A stretch of 50,474 bases of DNA, taken from NCBI RefSeq assembly GCF_024714495.1, contig NZ_JAMZMJ010000023.1:1-50474 (forward strand). The letters are read 5' to 3'. Of the stretch, positions 35,470-45,015 are shown piece by piece. The DNA is from Marinoscillum pacificum (GTDB lineage Bacteria; Bacteroidota; Bacteroidia; Cytophagales; Cyclobacteriaceae). The first letter of the stretch is position 1. Every line of letters begins with the position of its first letter. Position numbers and translations under genes: made by a program. The notes under the pieces were generated by a model, which worked only from the letters and a program-made list of their open reading frames with translations, made no database searches and was not told the DNA's origin.

Positions 35470-37560
35470 ATGCGTAAGCTATTATTTTTTATTATAGCAC
35501 TTACTGCTGGTGCATTTCATTTTGCTCAGGCACAAAATAGAGATAAGATTTACAGTAAAGGCATGGAAGCTTTTTACAAAGAAGACTTTACTGCCGCAAT
35601 CATCCTTTTCGAAGAACTTCATTCTGTTGGAGTCAAAAAACCATTAAAGGATTCAGAATACCGATTGGAAATAGCCTACTTGGTATTGCCTGAAAACAGA
35701 GAGCGATCATTAGATAAAATGATCAAATTTGAAGAGTTTAAATCCAGGTCTGACAAATTCTACTACTATTGGATGGGACGAATTTATGCCAATAGATACA
35801 TGTTTCCGGAAGCTGTAGATGCATGGCAGAAATTCTTAAGGAAAAAAGATTATAAAAGTGAGGAGATCGTCACCGAAACCAAAGATTACATCTCAGAGAC
35901 GGAGCTTCTCGTTACTTATTTCGACAACCCTGATAACTACGAAATTCATCAACTTGAAGCTCCGATCAACACCGAATACGCAGAAATGACACCTGTTTAT
36001 TCTGAAAGTAAGAATGAGCTCCTTTTTGCTTCCAATCGAGAAAATCCATCAAAGGATGAATTCAAAATATATCATAGTGATGGAAGTTCTACAGGCTGGG
36101 CACCTCCTACAGCTATAAATGTATTAGGAACATTCGATCGAGATCAGGCTAATGTAGAAGTAGTTAATGAAGATGGTAAATTATTCATTTATCAAGATGT
36201 AAGTAAGGGAGATTTGTTTTATAGTCAGCCTAGCGAAAATGGATGGACTACACCTGTAGAGTTTGATAGTGAATTAAGCTCTACTCGATTGGAGTCACAC
36301 TTTTACATCAATGAACATGAAGATCGAATCATTTTCTCGACAAAGAATAAAGATTCTGGGCTTGACCTAATGGAGTCTTTTAGAGATGCTGCAACAGGAA
36401 AATGGGAAAAACCCCACCCTTTCGCACTTAATTTAAACACCGAATATAATGAGGATAGCCCTTTCTTATCTCATGATGAAAAGGTGTTCTATTTTCTTTC
36501 TAATCGACCTGGTGGTGTTGGAGGGTATGATGTCTATGTTTCAACTTTTGATGAATCTACAAGTCAATGGACAGATCCCGTGAATATGGGTTGGCCAATC
36601 AATTCACCAGATGATGAAATTCATTTCAAAATGAATCCTGATGAGACTTCAGGATACTTTAGCTCTAATAGAATACACTCTAAAGGAGATTATGACATTT
36701 TCTTTTTCTGGAAAATTGAGAAAACCAAAATCAAAGGAAGAGTTATTAATGCGGCTACACAGCAACCAATTACAAAAGGAGAAATTAGATTTCACCCTTC
36801 TCAATATTTAGATGAATATTTTAGATCACCTATAGATTCTACAGGCCAATACAGTACAGACATCATTTCCAATGAATCATTCCGAGTAGAAGTAACTAGC
36901 TATACGGATACTCTAATGACCGAAGACTTTGAAATACATGATGCTAATGGAGAATCTATCACTCATTACAAAGATTTCTACGTCATCCCTAAAGACTTGT
37001 CGAAAGAAGAGCGTCAAGCACTTGAAGCGAAATACAAAGTCAAAGAAGAAAAACCGGAACCGATAAAATCCATAGTGAAAGAATCAAAACAGGAAATTAA
37101 ACCTCAGGAACAGCTTCCAAAAACTGATCAAACAGAGAAAAAACAAGAAGTTGTTGCTGAAGTGAAAAAGCAGGAGGAACCACGAAAATCAACTCCTACT
37201 TCGTCGGGAAAACTTGGCAAAAAAGTGTTCGTTGGCAGCATTTATTTTGAGTTTGGAACCAGCAAAATTCGTGACACTTCACTCCCCCGACTAAATGAGA
37301 TCTTGGACTACCTTAAAGCCAACCCGAGTCATCAAATTGAAGTTGGAGGCCACACAGACAATGTAGGCTCTGAAAGAATAAACCAGGCCATGTCGAAAAA
37401 TAGAGCTGAAGCTGCTATGCAATGGTTGGTTGAACATGGAATTGATAACAGTCGAATTACTGCTGTGGGATATGGTTCTTCACAACCACTAGCGTCCAAT
37501 GATGATGAAGTAAATGGCCGTGAATTGAACAGAAGAATAGAGATCAGATTAAAAAATTAA
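35470..37560 (+). CDS. PorE-like TPR / propeller / OmpA protein, copy 1
   Basis: I use the ATG at 35470, which starts a standard signal peptide (MRKLLFFIIALTAGAFHFAQA); earlier in-frame TTG codons lack support. The 696-residue protein has four parts: TPR-like helices (about 25-150), a PD40/WD40-type propeller (about 165-420, with LLFASNRE, FYFLSNRPGGVGGYDVYV and GYFSSNRIHSKGDYDI blades), a carboxypeptidase-regulatory-like sandwich (about 428-510) and a charged linker rich in Lys, Glu and Gln before an OmpA peptidoglycan-binding domain (about 585-696; VGGHTDNVGS and NGRELNRRIEIRL). This is the architecture of PorE, a periplasmic type IX secretion component, but family members also occur outside that system. 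It is the first of three tandem paralogues. Confidence 0.9.
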   Translation: MRKLLFFIIALTAGAFHFAQAQNRDKIYSKGMEAFYKEDFTAAIILFEELHSVGVKKPLKDSEYRLEIAYLVLPENRERSLDKMIKFEEFKSRSDKFYYYWMGRIYANRYMFPEAVDAWQKFLRKKDYKSEEIVTETKDYISETELLVTYFDNPDNYEIHQLEAPINTEYAEMTPVYSESKNELLFASNRENPSKDEFKIYHSDGSSTGWAPPTAINVLGTFDRDQANVEVVNEDGKLFIYQDVSKGDLFYSQPSENGWTTPVEFDSELSSTRLESHFYINEHEDRIIFSTKNKDSGLDLMESFRDAATGKWEKPHPFALNLNTEYNEDSPFLSHDEKVFYFLSNRPGGVGGYDVYVSTFDESTSQWTDPVNMGWPINSPDDEIHFKMNPDETSGYFSSNRIHSKGDYDIFFFWKIEKTKIKGRVINAATQQPITKGEIRFHPSQYLDEYFRSPIDSTGQYSTDIISNESFRVEVTSYTDTLMTEDFEIHDANGESITHYKDFYVIPKDLSKEERQALEAKYKVKEEKPEPIKSIVKESKQEIKPQEQLPKTDQTEKKQEVVAEVKKQEEPRKSTPTSSGKLGKKVFVGSIYFEFGTSKIRDTSLPRLNEILDYLKANPSHQIEVGGHTDNVGSERINQAMSKNRAEAAMQWLVEHGIDNSRITAVGYGSSQPLASNDDEVNGRELNRRIEIRLKN

Positions 37561-37633
37561 AAATTTTTCAACCATATGAGCTCCCCACTAGTTAGATTTT
37601 TAGATAAATTGTATACAAATGTGAAATAGGGAA

Positions 37634-39166
37634 ATGAATAATTCACGAATTACCAACCAGCTTAAGGTAGTTATTATTTGTATCGGTATATTCAGCTTCA
37701 GTGCCGTCTACGGTCAAAAAGAAGTAAGACTATACGATAAAGCAGAGTCCGAACTATCAGACCATCAGTATACTGATGCTCTAAGCTTATACAATGAAGT
37801 CAAAAGTATTAGCTCTGATTTTGGAGACATAGACTACAAAATAGCAATTACTTCTTACCTCTCTGGAGCGAAAGATGATGACTCAATTGCAGACTTCCTT
37901 GCTTTTGAAAAAACCTATGGTTCCACTGATAGTCACTATTACTATTGGTTAGGTCAGATTCACTTGAGAAGATACAATTTAGAAGAAGCCACCAAAGCGT
38001 TCAATAAATTCGAGCAAAGCGTAAGTTATTCTGGCTCTGGCAATAAGGACGAATCCACAGCTAAAATTGAGCACGTTCAGCAATTGAAAGACTTCTTTGA
38101 AAACCCTGACAATTACTCAATTCATCAACTGGAAAGCCCTGTAAATTCTGCATCTGCCGAAATGAGTCCTGTTTTCTTTGAAGAAGAAAACGAATTACTC
38201 TTTGCTTCAAATAGAAATAAAGCGGGAGAAACTCCATTCGTTATTTATTATTCAAAAAGCGGCCCCAACGGCTGGGAAGAGCCAATAGAATTAAAGAACC
38301 TGGGAAACTTCACTAGAAAAAATGCAAACATTGAAGTTGTCAACGATGATGGCAAACTTTTCATATTCAAAGAAGACAATGGGGGCGACTTATTTTATAG
38401 TCAAGCAGACGGAGCCAAATGGACTACTCCTGTAGAGTTTGACGCAAGAATATCTAATAATCATCTAGCATCACATTTCTTTATGAACGAGCACGAGGAT
38501 CGAATCATATTTGCATCTGATGAAGGAAATGATGGCCTAGACCTGTATGAGTCTTTTCGCGATCCTCAAACCGAAAAGTGGAGCAAACCAAGTCCGTTCT
38601 ATTCTAGTGTCAACTCAAGATTTAATGAAGACAGTCCTTATCTGTCTCCCGATGAACAAACACTTTATTTCTGTTCAGACAGACCTGGTGGAATTGGAGG
38701 GTATGATGTCTATGTATCTAAATATGACGCAACATCGTTTAGTTGGTCAGAACCCGAAAACCTGGGTTGGCCAATCAATTCACCAAACGATGAGTTTCAT
38801 TTCAAAATGAATTTTGATCAATCGTCTGGATATTTCGTATCAAATAGATTACATACAAAAGGAGACTTTGACATCTACTTCTTTTGGGAGATAGATAAAG
38901 TTAAGATTCAAGGAAGAATATTTGATCAATCAGCCAATGGACCATTGACCAATGCAGAAATTAGATTCCACCCCAGCCAGTATCTAGATGAGTATTTCTC
39001 ATCAACTATAGACAATACAGGTAGATATAGTACTAAGATAATATCAGATGAAATCTTTAAGGTAGAGATTCTTCAAGATGGTAAAGTGATACACGAAGAA
39101 AAATTCGAAATTCACGATACCTCGGGAGATCCAACTACACATATTAAGGATTTTTCTGTTAAGTAA
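37634..39166 (+). CDS. PorE-like paralogue without OmpA domain, copy 2
   Basis: A 510-residue exported protein (signal ending at AVYGQ) with TPR-like helices, the PD40 propeller (LLFASNRN, LYFCSDRPGGIGGYDVYV, GYFVSNRLHTKGDFDI) and the regulatory-like sandwich. It ends at HIKDFSVK, exactly where copy 1 continues with its linker and OmpA domain. The end is a clean stop, not a ragged truncation, and no leftover OmpA sequence lies in the 50 bp after it. Parts are close to copy 1 (for example HPSQYLDEYF in both), so the pair arose by a recent duplication. Without OmpA it cannot hold peptidoglycan itself and may work with copies 1 and 3. Confidence 0.88.
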   Translation: MNNSRITNQLKVVIICIGIFSFSAVYGQKEVRLYDKAESELSDHQYTDALSLYNEVKSISSDFGDIDYKIAITSYLSGAKDDDSIADFLAFEKTYGSTDSHYYYWLGQIHLRRYNLEEATKAFNKFEQSVSYSGSGNKDESTAKIEHVQQLKDFFENPDNYSIHQLESPVNSASAEMSPVFFEEENELLFASNRNKAGETPFVIYYSKSGPNGWEEPIELKNLGNFTRKNANIEVVNDDGKLFIFKEDNGGDLFYSQADGAKWTTPVEFDARISNNHLASHFFMNEHEDRIIFASDEGNDGLDLYESFRDPQTEKWSKPSPFYSSVNSRFNEDSPYLSPDEQTLYFCSDRPGGIGGYDVYVSKYDATSFSWSEPENLGWPINSPNDEFHFKMNFDQSSGYFVSNRLHTKGDFDIYFFWEIDKVKIQGRIFDQSANGPLTNAEIRFHPSQYLDEYFSSTIDNTGRYSTKIISDEIFKVEILQDGKVIHEEKFEIHDTSGDPTTHIKDFSVK

Positions 39167-39216
39167 ACCGTTTATAGATCGTCCGCCAAAGTTATTTATC
39201 GTTTAATCCGATCATT

Positions 39217-41157
39217 ATGAAAAGGTTATTATTTTTTATCGCAACCGTTGTTTGCATATTCACAGTATCGGCACAGTCTAAAAGACAGATGCTTAAAAAA
39301 ATGGGAACAACTTTTTACCAGGAAGACTTCAAAGAAGTGCTGGATATGTGTGTCCAGTTTGAAAAGGACCATCCAAAAGAAACAGATCACCTTTATTATA
39401 AATACATAGCAGAAATGCTAACCATTGATAGAGGTGGGGATCTTAATAATTTACTCGACTTTGAAGCGAGCAAAGGTAAGACAGATAAATTCTACAACTA
39501 TTGGCTAGGTCGCATACACTTAAGCCGATATGAATTTGACGATGCTAAAGAGCACTTAGATGCTTTTATGAAATTGGATGTGTACAAGAGCAATATTATC
39601 TTGAAAGAAACCAGAACGATGCTTCGTACAATAGATAAAGCACGTCCATTTTATGACAACCCTGATGACTATGAAGTAGAACGATTACCTGAAGGAATCA
39701 ATACGATTTATTCTGAAATTTCTCCTGCATTCTTCAATGGTCATGAAGAGTTGGTTTTCGCATCCAACAAAAACCCAAAAGACTCTTACCATGAAGCACC
39801 TGTTTATTCTATCTTCCATAGTGTCAAAACAGGTGAAAAATGGTCAGATCCATCCCCTATTAGCGTGTTAGGTACCTTTGATTATGAAAATGCCAAGATT
39901 GAAATCATCAATGAACATAACAGACTATACATGTACAGTCCGCAAAATGGTGGGGACTTAATCTATAGTGAGTTCAGAAACAACAACTGGACAGAACCTA
40001 AGGAATTCGATCAATCACTTAGAGACAGATACATCGAAAATCACTTTTTCATTAACGACGCTGAGGACTTAATCTTATTTGTAAAAGATTACAACATTTG
40101 GGAAACTCGATTGCAAAATGGTGCTTGGAGCGTACCAAAACCCATTAAAGGCAAGGTCAATACCAGCTATTATGAAGAAAGCCCATTTTTGTCACATTCT
40201 GGTACCACACTTTATTTTAGCTCTAACAGACCCGAATCTATGGGAGGGTATGACATCTTCAAATCAGAGTTTGATGAAGCTACACAAAGCTGGGGTGAAC
40301 CAGAGAATATGGGATTCCCGATCAACACCATTGATCATGACATCAATTTTGAAGTGACACCAAATGACTTAAATGGCTATTTTAGTTCAGACAGGCTACA
40401 CTCTGTTGGTGGGTATGACATTTATTACTTCCATAAGGAAGACAAAATTACAGTGAAGGGCGTAGTAACAGATCTAAATACAGGACAACCAGCCAAGGAT
40501 GTGGATGTACGCTTTATGCCTGTTGTATATGAAGATGAAGTTTTCCATCATAAGACGAATTCTAAAGGAGAGTATAGCATTCAGATATTCAATGGAGAAA
40601 ATTTCGATACTGAAGTTTCTATACAGGGAGAGTCTTTATTTAAAGGAACTTTCAAAAGTGATATTTCCCTAGAGCAACCTTATTTGACTCAAAACTTTGA
40701 GGTAAGAGTCCCTTCTCAACTCAAGGCTAAAACTGACTACACTAAGCTCTATGAGGGAACCAAAGAAGATAGCAGTGTCGATATAGAAATGCTTGGAAAC
40801 AAATTTAGAGGAGGGCGTAAAGCAGTTGTGAACAACATCTACTTCGACTTCCAATCTTATCATATCACTTCTGAATCCTATCCTGTCCTACAGCAGATAT
40901 ATGACGCCTTGCAGAACTCACCTGATTTGGCAGTAGAGATTGGTGGTCATACAGATAATGTTGGTACGCACGAGTATAACATGGAACTATCTCAAAAACG
41001 CGCTGAAGCGGTTCGTGATTGGATTTTAAATAAAGGAATAGACAGCTCCAGAGTGAAAGCTGTTGGTTATGGAGAGACTCTTCCTCTTGCAAGTAACGAT
41101 GACGAAGAAAATGGTCGTGAACTCAACAGAAGGATAGAAATCCGAGTCTTGGAGTAA
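39217..41157 (+). CDS. PorE-like TPR / propeller / OmpA protein, copy 3
   Basis: A 646-residue exported protein (signal MKRLLFFIATVVCIFTVSAQ) with the same order of parts: TPR-like helices, PD40 propeller (ELVFASNKN, LYFSSNRPESMGGYDIFK, GYFSSDRLHSVGGYDIYY), regulatory-like sandwich and C-terminal OmpA domain (IGGHTDNVGT, NGRELNRRIEIRV). The propeller and linker are more diverged from copies 1 and 2 than those are from each other, so it is the older duplicate. The OmpA Asp and Arg that bind diaminopimelate are present. Only 49 bp separate it from fabH. Confidence 0.9.
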   Translation: MKRLLFFIATVVCIFTVSAQSKRQMLKKMGTTFYQEDFKEVLDMCVQFEKDHPKETDHLYYKYIAEMLTIDRGGDLNNLLDFEASKGKTDKFYNYWLGRIHLSRYEFDDAKEHLDAFMKLDVYKSNIILKETRTMLRTIDKARPFYDNPDDYEVERLPEGINTIYSEISPAFFNGHEELVFASNKNPKDSYHEAPVYSIFHSVKTGEKWSDPSPISVLGTFDYENAKIEIINEHNRLYMYSPQNGGDLIYSEFRNNNWTEPKEFDQSLRDRYIENHFFINDAEDLILFVKDYNIWETRLQNGAWSVPKPIKGKVNTSYYEESPFLSHSGTTLYFSSNRPESMGGYDIFKSEFDEATQSWGEPENMGFPINTIDHDINFEVTPNDLNGYFSSDRLHSVGGYDIYYFHKEDKITVKGVVTDLNTGQPAKDVDVRFMPVVYEDEVFHHKTNSKGEYSIQIFNGENFDTEVSIQGESLFKGTFKSDISLEQPYLTQNFEVRVPSQLKAKTDYTKLYEGTKEDSSVDIEMLGNKFRGGRKAVVNNIYFDFQSYHITSESYPVLQQIYDALQNSPDLAVEIGGHTDNVGTHEYNMELSQKRAEAVRDWILNKGIDSSRVKAVGYGETLPLASNDDEENGRELNRRIEIRVLE

Positions 41158-41206
41158 CCTTTTTGCACAGGTAAGTTATATTAGCGTGATCTAAATATTA
41201 AACAAC

Positions 41207-42214
41207 ATGTATACCTCACGCATAAAAGGAATTGGTCATTACGTACCTGATAACGTAGTGACCAATAAAGACTTAGAAGCTTTCATGGATACCTCAGATG
41301 AATGGATTCAGGAAAGAACCGGAATAAAAGAGAGAAGGTGGATTGACCCAACAACCGGTGACATGCCTTCTACCATGGGAACCAAAGCTGCTAAAATTGC
41401 AATTGAAAATGCAGGTTTAACACCCAATGACATAGATTTCATCGTTTTTGCCACCCTCAGTCCTGACTACTACTTTCCTGGCCCCGGAGTGCAAGTACAA
41501 GATCAACTGGGAATTAAAGAAATTGGAGCTCTAGACGTAAGAAATCAATGTAGTGGTTTCATCTATGGTCTTTCAGTAGCTGACCAATTTATCAAAACAG
41601 GAATGTATAAAAACATTCTGGTGATCGGCAGTGAATACCACTCCGGTGGATTAGAAAAATCAACACGCGGCAGAGGTGTTACCGTTATTTTTGGTGATGG
41701 TGCTGGAGCTGTTGTCTTATCTCGTTCAGAAGACGAGAAAAAAGGTATACTTACCACTCATCTTCACTCCGAAGGAAAACATGCTAAAGAACTTGCTCTT
41801 ATTGGCCCCGCCACGAACAGATGGGTGGATCAAATAATGACTGAAAATGACCCGGAGGACACAAGTTATTATCCATATATGAACGGAAATTTTGTCTTCA
41901 AACATGCAGTTACAAGATTTAGCGAAGTGATTTATGAAGCATTAATGACGAATGGATACAAACCAGAAGACATCAATATGCTTATCCCTCATCAAGCTAA
42001 TTTGAGAATCAGCCAGTTCATTCAAAAGCAACTGAAACTTGGTGATGATCAAGTGTACAACAACATTATGCGTTATGGTAATACCACAGCTGCTTCTATT
42101 CCAATTGCCCTGAGTGAAGCTCACCAGAAAGGCAAAATAAAAGAAGGTGACCTGGTTTGCATGGCGGCATTTGGAAGTGGATTTACCTGGGCTTCAGCTT
42201 TAATTCGCTGGTAA
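41207..42214 (+). CDS. fabH: 3-oxoacyl-ACP synthase III (KAS III)
   Basis: A 335-residue thiolase-fold enzyme with the Cys-His-Asn triad: Cys115 (VRNQCSGF), His262 (IPHQANLR) and Asn292 (YGNTTAAS). The N-terminal DEWIQERTGIKERRW is typical of FabH. It condenses an acyl-CoA starter with malonyl-ACP in fatty-acid synthesis. It may be a second copy: the insert around EYHSGGLEKSTRGRG, and placement outside an fab/plsX cluster, suggest a paralogue with special starter use. Its stop overlaps the next start (TAATG). Confidence 0.92.
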   Translation: MYTSRIKGIGHYVPDNVVTNKDLEAFMDTSDEWIQERTGIKERRWIDPTTGDMPSTMGTKAAKIAIENAGLTPNDIDFIVFATLSPDYYFPGPGVQVQDQLGIKEIGALDVRNQCSGFIYGLSVADQFIKTGMYKNILVIGSEYHSGGLEKSTRGRGVTVIFGDGAGAVVLSRSEDEKKGILTTHLHSEGKHAKELALIGPATNRWVDQIMTENDPEDTSYYPYMNGNFVFKHAVTRFSEVIYEALMTNGYKPEDINMLIPHQANLRISQFIQKQLKLGDDQVYNNIMRYGNTTAASIPIALSEAHQKGKIKEGDLVCMAAFGSGFTWASALIRW

Positions 42215-42807
42215 TGACACCTACAGATGAAGAGCTCGAAATATTAAAAGATAATCACTTTTTAAAAGTGAAAAATGAATTATCATCTAAGGTCATTATG
42301 CACCTTTCAGAAATTGAAAGAGCTCTTCACTCAGAAATAGAAAAAACCAACTTCAATTACCCGGATGAGACTTTTATAAAAGCCGGAAAAATATCTAAAG
42401 GGGAGCAATACCAGGGGCTCCCCTATTTTATTCTGGACTACCCACGACTTTTTAAGCAAAATGAAGTGTTTTCTTTTAGAACCATGCTTTGGTGGGGCAA
42501 CCACTTTAGCTGTACACTTCATCTAAGTGGACCGCTTTTGCAAAACAATAAAGAGAAAATATGTGTTCAATTAACAAGAATGAAGGATATTTATTTTTGT
42601 GTAAATGACACCCCTTGGGAATATCATTATAAAAAAAGCAACTACCTCAATATCAATCAATTATCCAAAGATAAAATACTTAACCAAATAGAAGAAAATG
42701 GCTTTATTAAGCTCAGCAACTACATTTCCCTGGACTTATGGAATGAATATAAATCATTCACTTTAACCACTTTTGCCCGATTTTTGAGGTGTGTAAATCC
42801 CATATGA
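42214..42807 (+). CDS. Protein of unknown function
   Basis: I take the ATG at 42214, overlapping the fabH stop by one base; earlier in-frame starts lie inside fabH. The 197-residue protein has no signal peptide. It has an N-terminal helical stretch, then KGEQYQGLPYFILDYPRLF, FRTMLWWGNHFSCTLHLSG and, near the end, SLDLWNEYKSF. The aromatic and beta-rich middle suggests a small binding fold. I do not recognise a family. Overlap with fabH and with the MORN-repeat gene implies one transcript. Confidence 0.82.
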   Translation: MTPTDEELEILKDNHFLKVKNELSSKVIMHLSEIERALHSEIEKTNFNYPDETFIKAGKISKGEQYQGLPYFILDYPRLFKQNEVFSFRTMLWWGNHFSCTLHLSGPLLQNNKEKICVQLTRMKDIYFCVNDTPWEYHYKKSNYLNINQLSKDKILNQIEENGFIKLSNYISLDLWNEYKSFTLTTFARFLRCVNPI

Positions 42808-44117
42808 ATAAACTTGTAACTCTCCTTTTATTAATCCAATCTATTACTGCCTTCAGCCAGAATGATACAGAAACAGTAGATGAACGATTATTTCAAGCGG
42901 ACACTATGTCCGATGGTGCCTACATCTCAAGATATCCTAATGGCAACATCTTGTATATGGGACAAATTGAGAATGGGAAAAAAGTCGGCGTTTGGAAATA
43001 TTACTATTCACACGGAGCACTTAAAGAAGTAATCACTTTTGAAAAAGGTGTAAAGAATGGTGTTTCCAGAAAACTGGATCCATATGGAGTGGTTGTCAAT
43101 GAAAGCAACTTCAAAAGAGGAGTCCTCAACGGTCCTTACCACGAATTTTATGAAAATGAAAGTTTAGCGCTGAAAGGACACTACAAAGAAGGTCTTAAAG
43201 ACAGTATTTGGATTGAATATAGTCCAGATGGTGACGCACTTTTTTATAAAAGTTATAGCAATGGAAAACCTGATGGCAAGTGGACATACAATTACAGCTA
43301 TGGACGACTAAAAGCTGAAGAATATTATACCAATGGAATTAAATCTGGCACCTGGAAAGAATACTATCCAAACAAAAGAGTTAGCAAGGAATACAGCTTT
43401 AAAAATGGTGTCCTCAATGGTAAATATGCGGAATACTTTGCAGATGGCTCTGTAAGTGTCCAGGGCACCTACACTTGGGGTTTAAAAACAGGAAAATGGC
43501 TGAGTTTTGTTGAAGCTAATAAACTTTATTCCATAGGTGATTATGCAAACGATCAAAAAACCGGATTGTGGAAGTATTTCAAGCCAAATGGAGCTTTAGA
43601 TTATGAAGGAAAGTTCAAAAATGGATTGAAAGAAGGACAATGGATTTATTATCATGACTCAGGAAAGCCAAGAATGATAGGAAGTTATGTCCTAGACGAA
43701 AAAGATGGACTCTGGGGACTTTTTTATGAAAATGAGCAACTCCAAATGGAACAGATGTGGAAACTTGGAGCACTTATGGAAGTAAGTCCTTTCTATACCT
43801 CTAAAGGAGAGGAGCTAGACGCAGGAACTCTGACTAATGGAAATGGGCAACTTTATATGTACCATGAAGATGGAACCATTCAACTAAACGAAACCTATAG
43901 AAATGGACGATTGAACGGAAAATCCACGTACTATTATGAAGATGGCACACTTCAAGTAACCGGAGAATACATCAATAATCAACGTACTGGTACCTGGCAG
44001 GAATTTAGTGACAAAGGGCGCTTGATTGCCGAAGGTATGTATAAACTTGACGAGAAAGTCGGCACCTGGAAGTATTACAGCTCAAGAGGAAAACTAGTCG
44101 ATACAGAAGAGTATTGA
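42804..44117 (+). CDS. Secreted MORN-repeat (YwqK-like) protein
   Basis: The start is the ATG at 42804, giving a signal peptide (MNKLVTLLLLIQSITAFSQ), and it overlaps the previous stop (ATGA). The 437-residue protein is almost entirely a chain of a dozen or more MORN-type repeats of the form YxNGxxxGxWxxYY (GKKVGVWKYYYSHG, GKPDGKWTYNYSYG, GLKEGQWIYYHDSG). Such proteins are often labelled 'YwqK antitoxin', but no toxin partner is present and the signal peptide argues against that. Likely an exported structural or binding repeat protein. Confidence 0.88.
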   Translation: MNKLVTLLLLIQSITAFSQNDTETVDERLFQADTMSDGAYISRYPNGNILYMGQIENGKKVGVWKYYYSHGALKEVITFEKGVKNGVSRKLDPYGVVVNESNFKRGVLNGPYHEFYENESLALKGHYKEGLKDSIWIEYSPDGDALFYKSYSNGKPDGKWTYNYSYGRLKAEEYYTNGIKSGTWKEYYPNKRVSKEYSFKNGVLNGKYAEYFADGSVSVQGTYTWGLKTGKWLSFVEANKLYSIGDYANDQKTGLWKYFKPNGALDYEGKFKNGLKEGQWIYYHDSGKPRMIGSYVLDEKDGLWGLFYENEQLQMEQMWKLGALMEVSPFYTSKGEELDAGTLTNGNGQLYMYHEDGTIQLNETYRNGRLNGKSTYYYEDGTLQVTGEYINNQRTGTWQEFSDKGRLIAEGMYKLDEKVGTWKYYSSRGKLVDTEEY

Positions 44118-44127
44118 TAGCATAGGA

Positions 44128-44958
44128 CTAATCTACCTTCTTTAAATCAATTATTCCTTTGACAACCCATTCAGGATAAGTCCATGGAATGAAATGATTT
44201 GCTCCATCTATGTAGCGAATATCCACTAATGAATCGTTCAACATCCGTCGCGCAAATTCAGCATTTTCTTTGGGCACTAAATTGTCCTTGGTTCCTTGAA
44301 TGACAATAGAGGGAACTGAAATATTTCCCCACAATGGCAGCATTTTTTCAAGTTCACCTTTCAGTGGAAGTATCTCTTCATTACTTACCCAAAAATCAGT
44401 TGGTGTAAGCCAACCACCTACTTTGGTTTCAATCCAACTTCGATACCATTCATATTTCTCCTGCTCTGGATCTATAGAAGGAGCCAGAAATAACAAACCA
44501 TCTACCAATTCAGGATTATCCATTGCCACTCGAGCGATAACAGGGCCACCCAAAGAATGACCAACCATAATTACTTTTGGTTGATCAAACAGTTTGATTA
44601 CTTCAGAAATTAAGAATGCCTGTCTTTCCAAAATTGGTTCTGGACTTCCCTTATCGGACATGCCAAAACCCGGACGATCAATAGCCAAGACATCAAAATG
44701 AGACAGTAAAGTGTCATTTTTAAAATAATCTATAAAAGCACTCCATGATCCTGGGGAGCCATGAATGAATACAACCAAATTATGTCGATTGTTATCTATA
44801 TAGACATAATGAACTTGTGACGAATCAATCGTTAGTGTATTAGATTCTGGCTGATACATCTCACCATCAAACGCCTGCTGCATCTCCTTTTCATCAATAG
44901 AAAAGTCCATACATCCAGACAGAATGACCGTCAGCATAATGTATAAAAGATAGCGCAT
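44128..44958 (-). CDS. Alpha/beta-hydrolase lipoprotein
   Basis: A 276-residue lipoprotein (signal ending ILSGC, Cys16). The hydrolase fold has an oxyanion motif VFIHGSPGSW, the nucleophile Ser in MVGHSLGGPV, an acid in IVIQGTKDNLV and the catalytic His in DGANHFIPW. It probably hydrolyses an ester at the membrane; the substrate is unknown. It is convergent with the MORN gene, 10 bp apart, and divergent from the sulfotransferase-like gene, 57 bp apart. Confidence 0.93.
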   Translation of the reverse strand: MRYLLYIMLTVILSGCMDFSIDEKEMQQAFDGEMYQPESNTLTIDSSQVHYVYIDNNRHNLVVFIHGSPGSWSAFIDYFKNDTLLSHFDVLAIDRPGFGMSDKGSPEPILERQAFLISEVIKLFDQPKVIMVGHSLGGPVIARVAMDNPELVDGLLFLAPSIDPEQEKYEWYRSWIETKVGGWLTPTDFWVSNEEILPLKGELEKMLPLWGNISVPSIVIQGTKDNLVPKENAEFARRMLNDSLVDIRYIDGANHFIPWTYPEWVVKGIIDLKKVD

Positions 44959-45015
44959 GAATTGAAAACGTGTATAAATTGGATATAGTTATATTGAGCT
45001 CATAATCTCAATCAT

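Noticed and set aside
42804-44117. Antitoxin of a toxin-antitoxin system
   Set aside because: The YwqK label comes from repeat similarity. This protein is secreted and repeat-only, and its neighbours are not toxins.
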